Below the pieces are notes generated by a model. That model did no database searches. It was not told the origin of the DNA and was given only the letters and a program-made list of their open reading frames with translations. A stretch of DNA of 64,000 bases from Trema orientale (Eukaryota; Streptophyta; Magnoliopsida; Rosales; Cannabaceae): positions 3,486,107-3,550,106 of the forward strand of contig JXTC01000002.1 in NCBI GenBank assembly GCA_002914845.1. The letters run 5' to 3'. A program made the position numbers and the translations under genes. Positions 34,507-45,986 of the stretch are shown one piece after another (within the stretch, counting starts at the first letter, position 1; the number at the start of each line of letters is the position of its first letter).

Positions 34507-34550
34507 ACCGTTGCCAGTAATATATGATAACATATATTATCGGCAACGGT
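34507..34550. repeat. 44-bp nested palindrome at junction of two element families
   Basis: ACCGTTGCC (34,507-34,515) pairs with GGCAACGGT (34,542-34,550), and inside it TAATATATG (34,518-34,526) pairs with CATATATTA (34,531-34,539) around ATAA. Only a 2-bp mismatch breaks the stem. The outer arms resemble two primer sites facing each other. Confidence 0.85.
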
Positions 34551-36660
34551 GTCAAAAAATTATTGGCTAGAATCTGTAACTATAAAATCACACACTCCTG
34601 TGCAAGTACATATGGTCACAAGTAATATAGTTATAGAAGTAGAGTGTCGAATCTACGGGGATTGATTTCTAATTTAATGCTAAGTATCAAAATTGTCTCA
34701 ATCTTAACTTTATCCAAACAAATAATATATAGATTTTGAAGAAATAAAACTAAAGAAACTAAACTATCATGTAAAATAAATAAAAGTGAGGAATAAGAAA
34801 AATGTCTAGTTTTACTAATTCCCTAACCTTCCTTTAAACATACAATCTCCTAATTTCATTCTCACATTAATTAGTCTACTAGAGTTGTCAACCGAAAATT
34901 TATATGTATTCACAAACTCCTTTCTAAGACATAAGTGAAAATACTTAGACAAGCTAATATGTTACTCCTAAAAAAAAGTAACTAGATTCATTAAGTTTAG
35001 TTATTCTCACACAAAGATTGCACAAGTTACATAGATATATTCCTGTCTTATGCAAACTTGCCCCACATTAGGTGATCTTATATTATTTTACCTAAGTCCA
35101 AACCTAAATTTCCCTTCCGAAGTTCATAAAAGTTTTACTCAACAATCTATTTAGTCATCAATTAAATAGAAGCAATAAATATAAGGTAAAACAAATAACT
35201 CAATAAAGGATTTAATTAATGAAAGAGGAGCGAAATGTACAAACAAAAGATTCAAGGTTGGTTCATATAGTAAAACTAGACAAAGAAATATTTAGTTCAT
35301 AATGTAAATTGAGAACAATAAAATTTTAATACAATGAATTCAAGAAATATAAAATATCATAAAAATACACAAGAGGTAATTACTGACACTGATAATTTCC
35401 AATTGGTTCCTCAATATTCACATGATAACGTAACTTAAAAAAAAAATGCAAATATTGGCTGGGTATTAAGAATAACTTAAGAGTATATCTCATCTCAGAT
35501 CGAATTTCATGTTTGTGTATGTGTAAATGCCTTTCTCCTATTATTGTGTGAAATCCGGATAAGTTTATACAAACATATATTAAGCACAAAATCTCAAAGG
35601 AAATAATCAAGTTTCATAAGTTTACTTTTCAAATCCATCTCCAATAATGTAGATTAACACAACACCAAAGATCAAAAGGTCTTTTTTAAGCTTGTAATGT
35701 GGACTTTGGTGAAGGTATGATTTTTTAGATAAAGTAAGCTCAAATCACCCTTAAGCATATTAACTTTAGGACTCATATAGAACTATTCTTTCACACACCA
35801 AGTAATACACCAATAAAATCAAAATTTCTTTTCCTTCCATCAACACATAGCTAAACACTTATATTTTTTTTTGTTGAGTTGTACACCCCAAAGCTCGTTT
35901 CTTTCTTTCATGAACAAGTGCATAACTCATCTTTTTTTTTCCTTTTTTTATACAATCTCACTCCACCCATCCTCCCATAACATAACATAGCTCAAAATAA
36001 TTGAATAAAGACAATTAATATGCTTAAGGGATAAAGGTTGAATGATATTATTTTAGGTTAGGCTAATATATATATGACTGAAGAAGAAAAGGCTTTACAG
36101 GGCTCAAAATGGGTTTACTAGGGATAAAATATGTCATGGTTAGCTTGAACGGCTCAAACAGTCCAAAGATTACCTAAATCCTTTCCTTCGTGAAATACTA
36201 TCTAAGATTTCGCCTCAATAGATTATCAAGTAAATTCTAGTACTTATGAGATATCAAAATGTCATATTCACATAAACATTCTCCAGATTTACACATAAAT
36301 TAAAGATCAAGGCATTGTGCTCAATATAGTCTTTTACAATCAAAATAGAACTAACACAAGAGTTATCCATAAGACTAAGCCAATATCCACATTTTTCAAC
36401 AAGTTACGCAAAAATTCGCCTCTAGTTCTTATCATTGGAACATGGTAATCATCAAAGAAAATATAAAATACCACTATTTATTCAAACACGCAATCACACG
36501 ACTAGAAAAATAAACACATAACCACAAACAAACAAACACAAGTACAATCCAACAAAGTTTGCTCCCTCTCCCAAACTTAGCATGCAAAATATTGGAAAAT
36601 TAAAGAACAAAAGAATGAGTTTAGGGATACTTCTCTCATTGGTACATAGCCATGAAGCTT
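34540..36660 (-). mobile_element. Family-2 element fragment (LTR end plus 3' internal region), minus strand
   Basis: From 34,560 the sequence matches the 3' half of the minus-strand LTR at 44,340. At about 35,357 it jumps directly to internal 3' sequence (ACACAAGAGGTAATTACTGA, compare ACACATAAGAGATATTATGT at 46,040), so about 0.9 kb of LTR including its GC block is missing. The minus-strand tract GCTAAGTTTGGGAGAGGGAG lies at about 36,560-36,580. Confidence 0.7.
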
Positions 36661-37979
36661 GATCTTCTTGAAATGGCACCATCTATTTGGATTGCTCAAC
36701 ACACTAAAATGAAAAAAAATACTTAGATGGCTCAACACACTAAAAAGAAAAAAAACACACTAAAGCTTGATCTCTTTAGATTGCTTGTATTTATCTTTTG
36801 TTTGGTTGTTTATCTGTGTGTATTGTTTGGAGCTTTTGATAGAGGTTAATGGTCGATGATATTTTTGAGAGTATGTGTGAAATAACTCTTTTGAAATATT
36901 TAGTATCATGACTGTTTGTGTGCTTAAATCTTTTGTGGTTTTGCTTTGTGAGCAACTCTTGAACACATTTTGCATATAGTTGTAAGCATTTAGCCTTTAA
37001 TTACTTAAATTAGCTTTATGCTTGTGGCTCAGAAAAAAATATTTAGTCTCATGTCATCTTAGAACTTGTTTAATTGTCAATCGAGGCGAAATCCTAGGTA
37101 GCATAAAAATCAAAGAAATGATGTAGGCCATTTTGGTCCGGTTGAGCCTTTCAAGCCTACCCTTAAATGTAATATCCTTAGTCACCTCCTTTGAGCCAAT
37201 TTCTTAGCATTTTTCATTTTGTAAGCCCCATAAATGCTTCCTACTAATAAATAATTTCCCAAATTATCCAGCTTCACACCATAGATGCACGAAAGTAAAC
37301 TTTGAATTTATGATGAAGTATGAGTGGTTTAAGAAAAAAAAAAAGGGAAGTCTTTTTGATGGAAGAAGTTCGGCTACCTTAAATTGGTAGTTAATTTAAA
37401 AAGAAAAAAGAAGAAAATGGGTCAAAAGCTAAGTTTAGGGGAAATTCTTGTGGTATGCTTGAGAGAATTATATTCATTGAGCAAAAAAGGCATCTTGGTG
37501 TAAATAAGTCTAAATGATACCATTTCATCCACCTGTATCCAAGCCTTATATTACAAGTTGATTGAAGACCTATTAATCTTTGATTTAGTGCTATTCTATA
37601 TTAGTAGAGATTGACATGAAAAACAGCTTATGAGATGACTGCTCTACTTTTATTGAGACAGTTCTTAATATGTATCCTAAGTCTGCATAAAGCGATCCGA
37701 GTAAATTAGGTTAAATATGAACAACTACTACTTACACACATACTAAGAGTTGACAAAAAAGCCAAGCTACTAGCAGTATTGAAATTCTAAACTGTTGTGA
37801 TGCTTTAAGCTTCATTTAAGTTATATTTCTTTTAGAGAGTTTTGAGACAAGATTGACTTCATTCAAAAGCTTCGTTTGTGTGTCTTAATTTTGTTTTTGT
37901 GTTGTTTTAGTTAATTCCTGCTTGTTTATTTTTGTTGTTTTAGCTCGAGGACGAGCTTTAGCTTAAGTTTTGGGGTATT
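36661..37979 (+). other. 3' internal region of family-1 element (second internal region)
   Basis: After two copies of GCTCAACACACTAAAA (36,694 and 36,730), from about 36,780 it is homologous to 31,680-32,862. It ends with the polypurine variant TTAAGTTTTGGGGTATT. No coding sequence. Confidence 0.65.
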
Positions 37980-39547
37980 TGATAAGTGTATTTTACATTT
38001 ATCTTTACTATCCTTTTGAGCTTAAGAATTACTCGTCTTTGAGCTCTTTTTACTTGTTTTGTTATTTTCGAAGCATATTTCAAGTGAGAGATCATTGAGC
38101 GAAGAATATTATTTTTCGAAGTTATTTTGGAGGAAAATCAAGTCGTTTAAGTGACAAATTCACACAGTAACGAGAAAAGACTGGTAATAGAATGTTTAGA
38201 GTGTAGTTGGAAGCGAAACAAGTCGGCACAGGATACAAAGATTAGAGTTGCAGCCCCAAGATTTAGGACTGCAGCCCTAGGAATTTGGCATCATAGCCCC
38301 AAAATCATGGGGCTGCAGTGTGACTACCATGAGGCCATGGCCCCAAATCCATGGGGTTACAGCCCCATGCTCATACCGCTGTGGAGCCAATTTGTGGTGC
38401 CGCGGTACCATGTCAGCGGCACCGCAACACCACTTCTTGGCGCCGTAGCCCCGGTTTCGTGGCACCGCATATTTTGCGCCACAACGCCAGGTTCCTGCTA
38501 GCTGTGGCACCGCAGCGACAGAAAGTTGCAGAAAATCTAGATTTTGCTTGTGACAGCTCCTCTATTTAACTTTTCTTTCTCTCATGTGGAAGAGAGGAGG
38601 AGGGGAACGAAAACCCTAGCAGCCAAAGGGTTCCTAAGCTAATCTAAGGGAGAAAACAATACCAAGGAGAGGATTCAAGAAGGAAAAATCAGATTGGAAA
38701 GCTTCAAAAGAGTTTTTCTTTCCTCTTGTTCTTATTTTCATCTTCTATTTTCTGCAAATGAATATGTATCTTCCTTGCAATATTTGTTTTGATTCATTTG
38801 ATACGAACATGAGCTAAACTTATTTTTCTAGGAAGGCAATTGAACCTCTAATGTAATCCAACTATATTATTTTCCTCAGTTGTTCTTGATATCCATTGTT
38901 TAGTTGATTGTTCTATTTTAAGCTTAATGCATCTATTTACGTGGCCATCAAATAGAGTTATAATGTGAAACCTATATGAACTTGGGAAGGGTAATATAGG
39001 TTTGGACATAGATAGAACATCACAAGATTGCCTGGTGTAGGGTGAGTTTATATAGGATAGGAATATACCTATGTGACTTGTGCAACCATTATATGAGAAT
39101 TACCAAACTTAATGAATCTAGTCAATTTATGTTAGGAGTAACATGCTAGCTTGTCTAGATATTTTCACTTATGTCTTGGAAAAGAGTTTGTGAATACATT
39201 TAGATTTTTGGTTGTCAATTCTAAATGGACAATTGTTTTATGAGGAAAACTAGTAGTTGGTAGAGTTAGAGGATAGATTGCATCCCTAGGTCCCTCATTA
39301 TTGCTTTAAGAATTATCTTTGATTGCTTTCTTTCGTTTTCTATTCTTGCATTTTTACATTATATTCACTTTTCAATTCTTTCTTAAGACCATCTATTATT
39401 GTTGTTTGGATAAATTAGAAGCTAATTTCGGTTAGTAGTTACCAATTATAAATCAAGTACTCTCCGTGGGATCGACACTCTCTTATTCTATATTACTTGT
39501 TGTGACCTGTATACTTACGGTGTTTGTGTGTTAGAAATAGCCCAACA
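37980..39547 (+). repeat. LTR family 1, copy C
   Basis: 1,568 bp from TGATAAGTGTATTTTACATT to AATAGCCCAACA, matching copies B and D throughout, including a GC array at about 38,246-38,520. It is followed by primer site TGGTGCTACTGCCAGGGA (39,554-39,571). Confidence 0.88.
38246..38520 (+). repeat. GC quasi-palindrome array (LTR copy C)
   Basis: Same array as in copies B and D, more eroded. Recognisable units include GGGGCTGCAGTGTG, GGGGTTACAGCCCC, GGTGCCGCGGTACC, GGCACCGCAACACC and GGCGCCGTAGCCCC, again about 21-22 bp apart. Confidence 0.85.
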
Positions 39548-39575
39548 AGTTTTTGGTGCTACTGCCAGGGAATTA

Positions 39576-39627
39576 TGATGATAACTTGGAATATTTAGTG
39601 CATTCTAAACATTCCAAGTTATCATCA
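39576..39627. repeat. Perfect 17-bp-stem hairpin next to primer site
   Basis: TGATGATAACTTGGAAT (39,576-39,592) is exactly repeated in inverse as ATTCCAAGTTATCATCA (39,611-39,627) around an 18-base loop. It starts 5 bases after the primer site of LTR copy C. Confidence 0.95.
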
Positions 39628-39899
39628 ACGACGCCAAAATGTTTTCAACTTATGTCTAAGATGAATAATGCAAACAAAGCAGTATAGAGCTTTGTCTATA
39701 ATAGAGCCAAAAAACCTGTTTAACACATTATTCATATACACGTAGACTGCCAAACATGTATACGAATAATGTTTAACACATTATTTATGTGCTAGGGTTT
39801 ATGTATGTTCACAAAAGGGATAACACATTATTCATATTGTATATGGATTTACACATTATTCGTATACACGTTTGTCCCTAGAAAATTTGAAGAGCACTA

Positions 39900-40230
39900 T
39901 CATTTTGGCGCCTCAGGAACTCAATTTGGCACCCCAGGACCAAATGTTGCTGATTTCCCAGGTGCTGGCGCCCCAGTGCTACAAAACGGCACCCTGGCAC
40001 TAAATTTCACGAATTGCCCAGGTGTTGGTGCCTTAGAGGGTCAGAAATGGAGCCCAGACAACATTCTGGATGCCACAAGTGGGAACTTGTTGCTGCGGTG
40101 CCAAGTACACGTCGGAGCTCAGGTTGTGGTGCCCCGGCACCACCCTGCGGGGGAAAAGTACTGCAATTTTTTTTTCTGGGTAGTGGCACCCCAGTGCCAC
40201 TTTTTGGCGCTGTGGCACCACCAGCCCAAA
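39900..40230 (+). repeat. GC-rich quasi-palindrome block in 3' internal region (block 3)
   Basis: TGGCGCCCCAGTGCTA (39,965), GGCACCCTGGCACTAAA (39,988) and GGCACCCCAGTGCCA (40,185) occur with related variants. Homologous to blocks 1 and 2. Confidence 0.75.
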
Positions 40231-41733
40231 ACAAAAAAAAAAAAAAGACTTCCCTTGTTTGGCACTGCTACCGCCACCACCGTTAGCTGAAAGTGATCAA
40301 CTTGGCGAACACTGCACCCTGGAGGTTGACTGAGCGACCTTCGATCAAGTAAGTGCCTTTTCCTCCTTATTCTTTCTTGTTTAGTGCATTAGGGACAATG
40401 CACACTATAAGTTTGGGGGTGTTTCTAACACATACCTGTTTTGTCTTTGTGAGCATTTTAATTGGTTAAACTTTTAAACTATTTTCTCTTTGTTTTATTT
40501 TAGTTATTCAGTTTCTTTCTTTCTTTCATAGTTTTTATTTATCTTTTGTTTAGTTGTTTATTTATGTGTGTTGTTTGGAGCTTTTGATAGAGTTTAATGG
40601 TCAATGATATTTTTGAGAGTATGTGTGAAATAACTCTTTGAAAATATTTAGTATCATGACTGTTTGTGTGCTTAAATCTTTTATAGTTTTGCTTTGTGAG
40701 CAACTCTTGAACACGTTTTGCATATAGTTGTAAGCATTTAGCCTTGAATTACTTAAAGTAGCTTTATGCGTGTAGCTCAGAAAAAAATATTTAGTCTCAT
40801 GTCATCTTAGAACTTGTTTAATTGTCAATCAAGACGAAATCCTAGGTAGCATGAAAATCGAAGAAATGATGTAGGCTATTTTGGACCGGTTGAGCCTTTC
40901 AAGCCTACCCTTAAATGTAATATTCTTAGTCATCCTCTTTGAGCCAATTTCTTAGCATTTTTCATTTTGTAAGCCCCATAAATACTTCTTACCAATAAAT
41001 AATTTCTCAAATTATCCTGCTTCACACCATAGATGCATGAAAGTAAACTTTGAATTTATGATGAAGTGTGACTGGTTTAAAAAGAAAAAAAAAAAGGAAG
41101 TCTTTTTGATGGAAGAAGTTCGGCTACCTTAAATTGGTAGTTAATTTTTTATTTTTTTTTAAAAAAAGGAAAATGGGTCAAAAGCTAAATTTGGGGGAAA
41201 TTCTTGTGGTATGCTTGAAAGAATTATATTCATTGAGCAAAAAGGGTATCTTGGTGCAAATAAGCCTAAATGATACTATTTCATCCACCTGTACCCAAGC
41301 CTTACATTACAAGCCGATTAAAGACCTATGAATCTTTAATTTAGTACTATTCTACATTAGTGGAGATTGACATGAAAAGCGGGCTTATGAGATGACTGCT
41401 CCACTTTTATTGAGAGAGTTCTTAATGTGTGTCCTAAGTCTGCATAAAGCGATCCGAGTACGATGGGTTAAATGTGAACAACTACTACACACACATGCTA
41501 AGAGTTGACAACAAAGCCAAGCTACTAGCAGTATTGAAATTCTAAACTGTTGTGAGGCTTTAAATGTCCTTCGAATATATTTTCTTTAGAGAGTTTTGTG
41601 ACAAGATTGACCTCATTCCAAAGCTTCATTTGTATATCTTAATTTTGTTTTTGTGTTGTTTTAGTTAATTCCTGCTTGTTTATTTTTGTTATTTTAGCCC
41701 GAGGACGAGCGTTAGCTTAAGTTTGGGAGTATT

Positions 41734-43243
41734 TAATAAGTGTATTTTATACTTATCTTTACTATGTATTCGAGCTTAAGAATTGCTCGTCTTTGAGCTC
41801 TTTTTACTTGTTTTGTTGTTTTTGATGCATATTTCAAGACGGGAGAAGACCGATAATGGAGCGTTTAGAGTGCAGTTGGAAGCGAAACAAGTCGGCGCAG
41901 CACAAAAAGAATGGAGCTGCAGCTTCAAGATTTGGGGTTGTAGCTCCAGGAATTTGGGGCCGTAGCCCCAAAATCATAGGGCAGCAGCGCCACTACCATG
42001 GGGCCGCGGCCCCAAATCCATGGGGCTGTAGCCCCATGCTCATAGCGCCGCAGCGCCGATTTGTGGCACTACAGCACCATGTCTGTGGCACCGTGGCACC
42101 ACATCTTACCGCTGCAGCCCCGATTTTGTAGCACCGTTGTGCCACCATTTGGCGCTGCAGCGCCAGGTACCTGCCAGCTATGGCGCCACAGCGCTAGTCT
42201 TAGGACCGCAGTGCCAAAAAATTGCAGAAAACCCGGATTTTGTTCGTGACCACTCCTCTATTTAACTTCTCTTTCTCTCATCTGGAAGAGAGGATGAAGG
42301 GAACGAAAACCCTAGCAGCCAAGGGATTCCTAAGCCAATCTAAGGGAGAAAACAACACCAAGGAGAGGATTCAAGAAGAAGAAATTAGATTGGAAAGTTT
42401 CAAAAGAGTTTTTCTTTCCTCTTATTCTTGTTTTCATCTTCTATTTTCTACAAATGAATAAGTATCTTCCTTGTGATATTTGTTTTGATTCATTTGATAT
42501 GAACATGAGCTAAACTTATTTTTCTAGGGAGTCAATTGAACCTCTAATGTAATCCAACTATATTATTTTTCTTAATTGTTCTTGATATCCATTGTTGAGT
42601 TGATTATTCTATTTTAAGCTTAATGCGTCTATTTACTTGGCCATTAAATAGAATTGCGTTATGAAACCTATATGAACTAGGGAACGGAAATATAAGTTTG
42701 GACATAGATAGAATATCACAAGATTTCCTAGTGTAGGGTGAGTTTGTATAGGATAGGAATATACCTATATGACTTGTGCAACCAATATATGAGAATTATC
42801 AAACTTAATGAATCTAGTCAATTTATGTTAGGAGTAACATACTAGCTTGTCTAGATATTTTCACTTATGTCTTAGAAAAAAGTTTATGAATACATTAAGA
42901 TTTTTGATTGTCAATTCTAAATGGACAATTGTTTTATGAGGAAAACTAGCAGTTGGTGGAGTTAGAGGGTAGATTGTATCCCTAGGTCCCTTATTATTGC
43001 TTTAAGAATTATCTTTAGTTGCTTCCTTTCATTTTCTATTCTTGCATTTTTACATTATATTCACTTTTCAATTCTTGCTCAAAACTATCTATTATTGTTG
43101 TTTGGATAAATTACAAGCTAATTTCGGTTAGTAGCTACCAATTATAACTCAAGTACTCTCTGTGGGATCGACACTCTCTTATTCTATATTACTTGTTGCG
43201 ACCCATATACTTGCGGTGTTTGTGTGTTAGAAATAGCCCAACA
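41734..43243 (+). repeat. LTR family 1, copy D (right end of chain)
   Basis: 1,510 bp, begins TAATAAGTGTATTTTATACT (first TG changed to TA) and ends AATAGCCCAACA. Contains the GC array at 41,956-42,216. It is followed by unrelated sequence with no primer site, so this is the 3' end of the chain. Confidence 0.88.
41956..42216 (+). repeat. GC quasi-palindrome array with 21-22-bp period (LTR copy D)
   Basis: Unit starts at 41,956, 41,978, 42,000, 42,022, 42,043, 42,064, 42,086, about 42,108, 42,129, 42,150, 42,181 and 42,203. Examples are GGGGCCGCGGCCCC, GGGGCTGTAGCCCC, GCGCCGCAGCGCC, GGCACTACAGCACC and GGCGCTGCAGCGCC. The single 31-bp gap near the end also exists in copy B. Confidence 0.9.
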
Positions 43244-44314
43244 TGCATCACCATCAAATAAATAAAATGGAAGTTGCATACGTAAGTGAAGCCCCATAAT
43301 TTAGAATTAGAACTCAATTTTCAAATCTATGAAAACTGTTTTCGAAATGCTGAAATTAAAATCAAAGGCATAAGTCGGCATGGGCTAATAAAAGCTCAGG
43401 CTGCGAAACCGTTCAGCTTCCTTGCCAGTAGATTCCAAAACCCTCTCTCTTATCTTATCTTCAGGTTTTCTTTTTTTTTTTTTTTTCAGTGGCGGTGAAT
43501 CTAAGCATTAGCCATAAAAAGTTGATCTAAAGAACAACACTTAGTCTATGACGAAGTACACAGATCTTAATCCTTACGAATGGCTTCTTCACTAGAAAAT
43601 ATGTTGTCCACTTACTATCGAAAAGACTATTACATATATTAACATGAAAAGTTCTCTAGCCAGAATAGGACACAGAATTCATCAATATGATTTACCGACA
43701 ATGATAAGGATGAATGAGGAAAATGAGATTTTTTTCTTATTTAAAAAATAAATATAATAATACTAAAAAGATTATATGTACGTGACAAGTAAGTGTTAGT
43801 GGCACAAATCATATAAGGCCACGTTTCTCGTGTTAAAATCCGCTCGGCTTAAATAGCACAACTCTTCTATAAATATAGGTTTGCTTCGGGATAATATTAA
43901 AACAGAAAAATCATGATTTTTCTTAGAAGATCGGATTTGCAGAAGTGACAACACACAGCTAAAATACGAGTTGAAAAAACTTTGGAAAAAGTAAAAAGAT
44001 AAGATACACAAAAGGTTTAATGTAGTTCACCCAATTTTGGCTACGTCCATGGATAAGGCTATAAAGAATTTCACTATGAAAATGATATTATAATTTACAT
44101 TTCTCTAAATACAATGAGAGTAAAAATGAACCTCTCTCTCTTGAGAGATTCGTGCCATTGTTGATCAGTGTCCATCATATCTCCACCTCCATAATAACCA
44201 TAGTATGCCATCGAAAAATACCTAAGAAAAATAAGTAAATAAATAAATAAATAAAAAGTTTGAATTAAAGCTAGAATTAATTGGTATTAATATTAACAAG
44301 AATTAGTATTTCAA
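43244..44314. other. Spacer between retrotransposon clusters
   Basis: No gene supported. Short open stretches exist (for example 43,286-43,498) but have no recognisable motif and end in a poly-T run. The part at about 43,990-44,170 has a retroelement-like look (GTTCACCCAATTTTGGCTAC) but no boundaries. Confidence 0.4.
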
Positions 44315-44332
44315 TCCCCAGCAACTGCGCCA
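44315..44332 (-). other. Primer-binding site of family-2 element (minus)
   Basis: On the minus strand TGGCGCAGTTGCTGGGGA, two mismatches from the tRNA-Asp complement. It is followed (rightward on plus) by the LTR end. Confidence 0.85.
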
Positions 44333-44337
44333 AAAAC

Positions 44338-45986
44338 TTATTGGTTAGAATATGCAACTATAAATTATAATCACTCACTCCTGTATAAGTACACACGGTC
44401 ACAAGTAATATAGATTTAAGAGTTAAGAGTGTCGAACCCATAAAGATTGATTTCTAAGTCTAAGCTAAGTATTAAAATTATCTCAATTCTAACTTTATCC
44501 TAACAACCGAAATATAGATTTTGATGAAATAAAACAAAGCAACTAAACTAGCATGCAAAATGAATGAAAGCAAGTACTAAGAAAAATATCTAGGTTTACT
44601 AATTCGCCAACCATTCTTTAAATATACAATATCCTAATTCCCCTCTTACACTAATTAATCCACTAGAGTTATCAACTGAGAATTCAAATGTATTCACAAA
44701 CTCTTTTTCAAGACATAAGTGAAAATATCTAGACAAACTAATATATTATTCCTAACATAAATTGACTATATTCATTAAGTTTAGTTATTCTCACATAAAG
44801 GTTGCACAAGTCACATATGTATATTCCTATCCTATGCAAACTTACCCCAAACTAGGTAATCTTATGTTGTTCTACCTATGTTCAAACCTAAATTTTCCTT
44901 TCCAAGTTTATAAAGGTTTCACTCAACAATCCATTTAGGGATCAATTAAATAAAAGCAACAAGCACAAGGTAAAATAAATAACTCAACAATGGATTTGAT
45001 TAATAAAAGAGGAGAGAAATAAACAAACACAAGTTACTAGGTTGGTTCATATAGTAAAACTAGACAAGAAATATTTAGTTCATAATATAAATTGAGAACA
45101 ATAATATTTCAATATAATAGAATCAAGAAATACAAATATCAAAGAGAAAAGAGTTTTAGAATTCTCCCTCTTTGAAGAGCTTGAAGATATTTATGGAGGT
45201 TGTCAATTTCCTCCTCCAAACTTGGTTTTTACTCTCTTGAATCCTCCCTCAAAGATTTTCTCTCAACAATATCACTCTGTAAATATGAAAAATACAATAC
45301 AAAACTCACAAGAAAATAAAGAAAAGAAGCTAAGAACCAACTATGGTGTTGATGCTGGGGAGGAAATCAAGAAATAGAGACTTGGAGCTTGTAATCTTCT
45401 TCTTCTTCCTCTCCTTCCATGGCTGCCTCTATCTCTCTTTCCCTCTATCCCAACATGCCTCTTTCAACCCCAAAGATAGAGTTTTAAAGAGGTGGCTCGT
45501 ACAAAAATAAAGCAGGCTGAATTTGGATACTTGGATCGTCAAAAAATTGATCACGACCATCAATTATTGACTCAGGACGCAGTGGGTAGCGCCGCGGTGC
45601 CATTTTTGGCATTGCGGAACCAAAAATTCCTGAGACTTGGTGTTGTGGCACCACTTTTTGGCACCCCAGTGCCACATTTGTGCTGGTTTGGCGCCTCAAC
45701 TTCCCGGATGCGCTATTTCTTTGTTTTAACTCGGATTTGCCTCACTTTCATTGCCTTACGACTGTATCAGATTCAACTTCGATCACAATGGTTTGAAAAC
45801 CCATTTATGAGTCACAAATTTACCTCATTTTGCATCAAATACCATTGTTTCATTCTCCTATTGAGATAAACAAATAAAACATCAAAACAACAAGAAAATA
45901 CTTAAAACAAATTAATTTAAATAAGAACAAAGCAAAACTTAAGGCATAATAGCACTAGATAACTCCAATTCTATGGACTTAATACA
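44338..45986 (-). repeat. LTR family 2, full-length copy, minus strand
   Basis: About 1.65 kb. On the minus strand it begins TGTATTAAGTCCATAGAATT directly after a polypurine tract (TTAAATTTGGGGG, at 45,987-45,999), and ends ...AACCAATA before the primer site. Contains a GC block at about 45,585-45,705 and a leader region with CCATGGAAGGAGAGG. The 3' third resembles family 1 in design but not in sequence. Confidence 0.85.

Larger units (their letters stand above)
39548..41733 (+). other. Third internal region of the family-1 chain (2.2 kb, no coding sequence)
   Basis: Contains the primer site, the hairpin, four scattered copies of an ACACATTATTCATATACACG-like motif (39,725, 39,775, 39,825, 39,852), the GC block at 39,900-40,230, a T/A-rich 3' region homologous to 31,500-32,862, and polypurine variant TTAAGTTTGGGAGTATT. 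All gag-pol sequence is absent. Confidence 0.7.
26622..43243 (+). mobile_element. Chain of Athila-like Ty3/gypsy elements sharing LTRs
   Basis: Four LTR copies in the same orientation (partial 26,622-26,761; 32,863-34,372; 37,980-39,547; 41,734-43,243) separate three internal regions of about 6.1, 3.6 and 2.2 kb. Each of the first three LTRs is followed by a primer site close to TGGCGCCGTTGCCGGGGA (complement of the 3' end of tRNA-Asp), and the last three LTRs are each preceded by a polypurine-like AAGTTTGGGGGTA variant. The last LTR is followed by unrelated sequence. This is the pattern of repeated LTR-LTR unequal recombination, with the first LTR truncated at its 5' side. No copy is autonomous. 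Confidence 0.85.

Noticed and set aside
38151..38569. Open frames rich in Cys, Ala, Pro and His over the GC arrays (also 40,007-40,290, 41,856-42,250, 45,484-45,870, 48,225-48,490)
   Set aside because: Raised GC content removes stops by chance. Frames differ between homologous LTR copies and are open on both strands, and 22-bp spacing is not a multiple of three.
33130..42216. CRISPR-like array (regular repeats with spacers of similar size)
   Set aside because: Plant nuclear DNA; the 'repeats' are degenerate 14-mers, spacers are 7-8 bp, and the arrays are copies within LTRs.
43286..43498. Small plus-strand frame as a host gene
   Set aside because: No domain, ends in a poly-T-derived Phe run, flanked by retrotransposon sequence.
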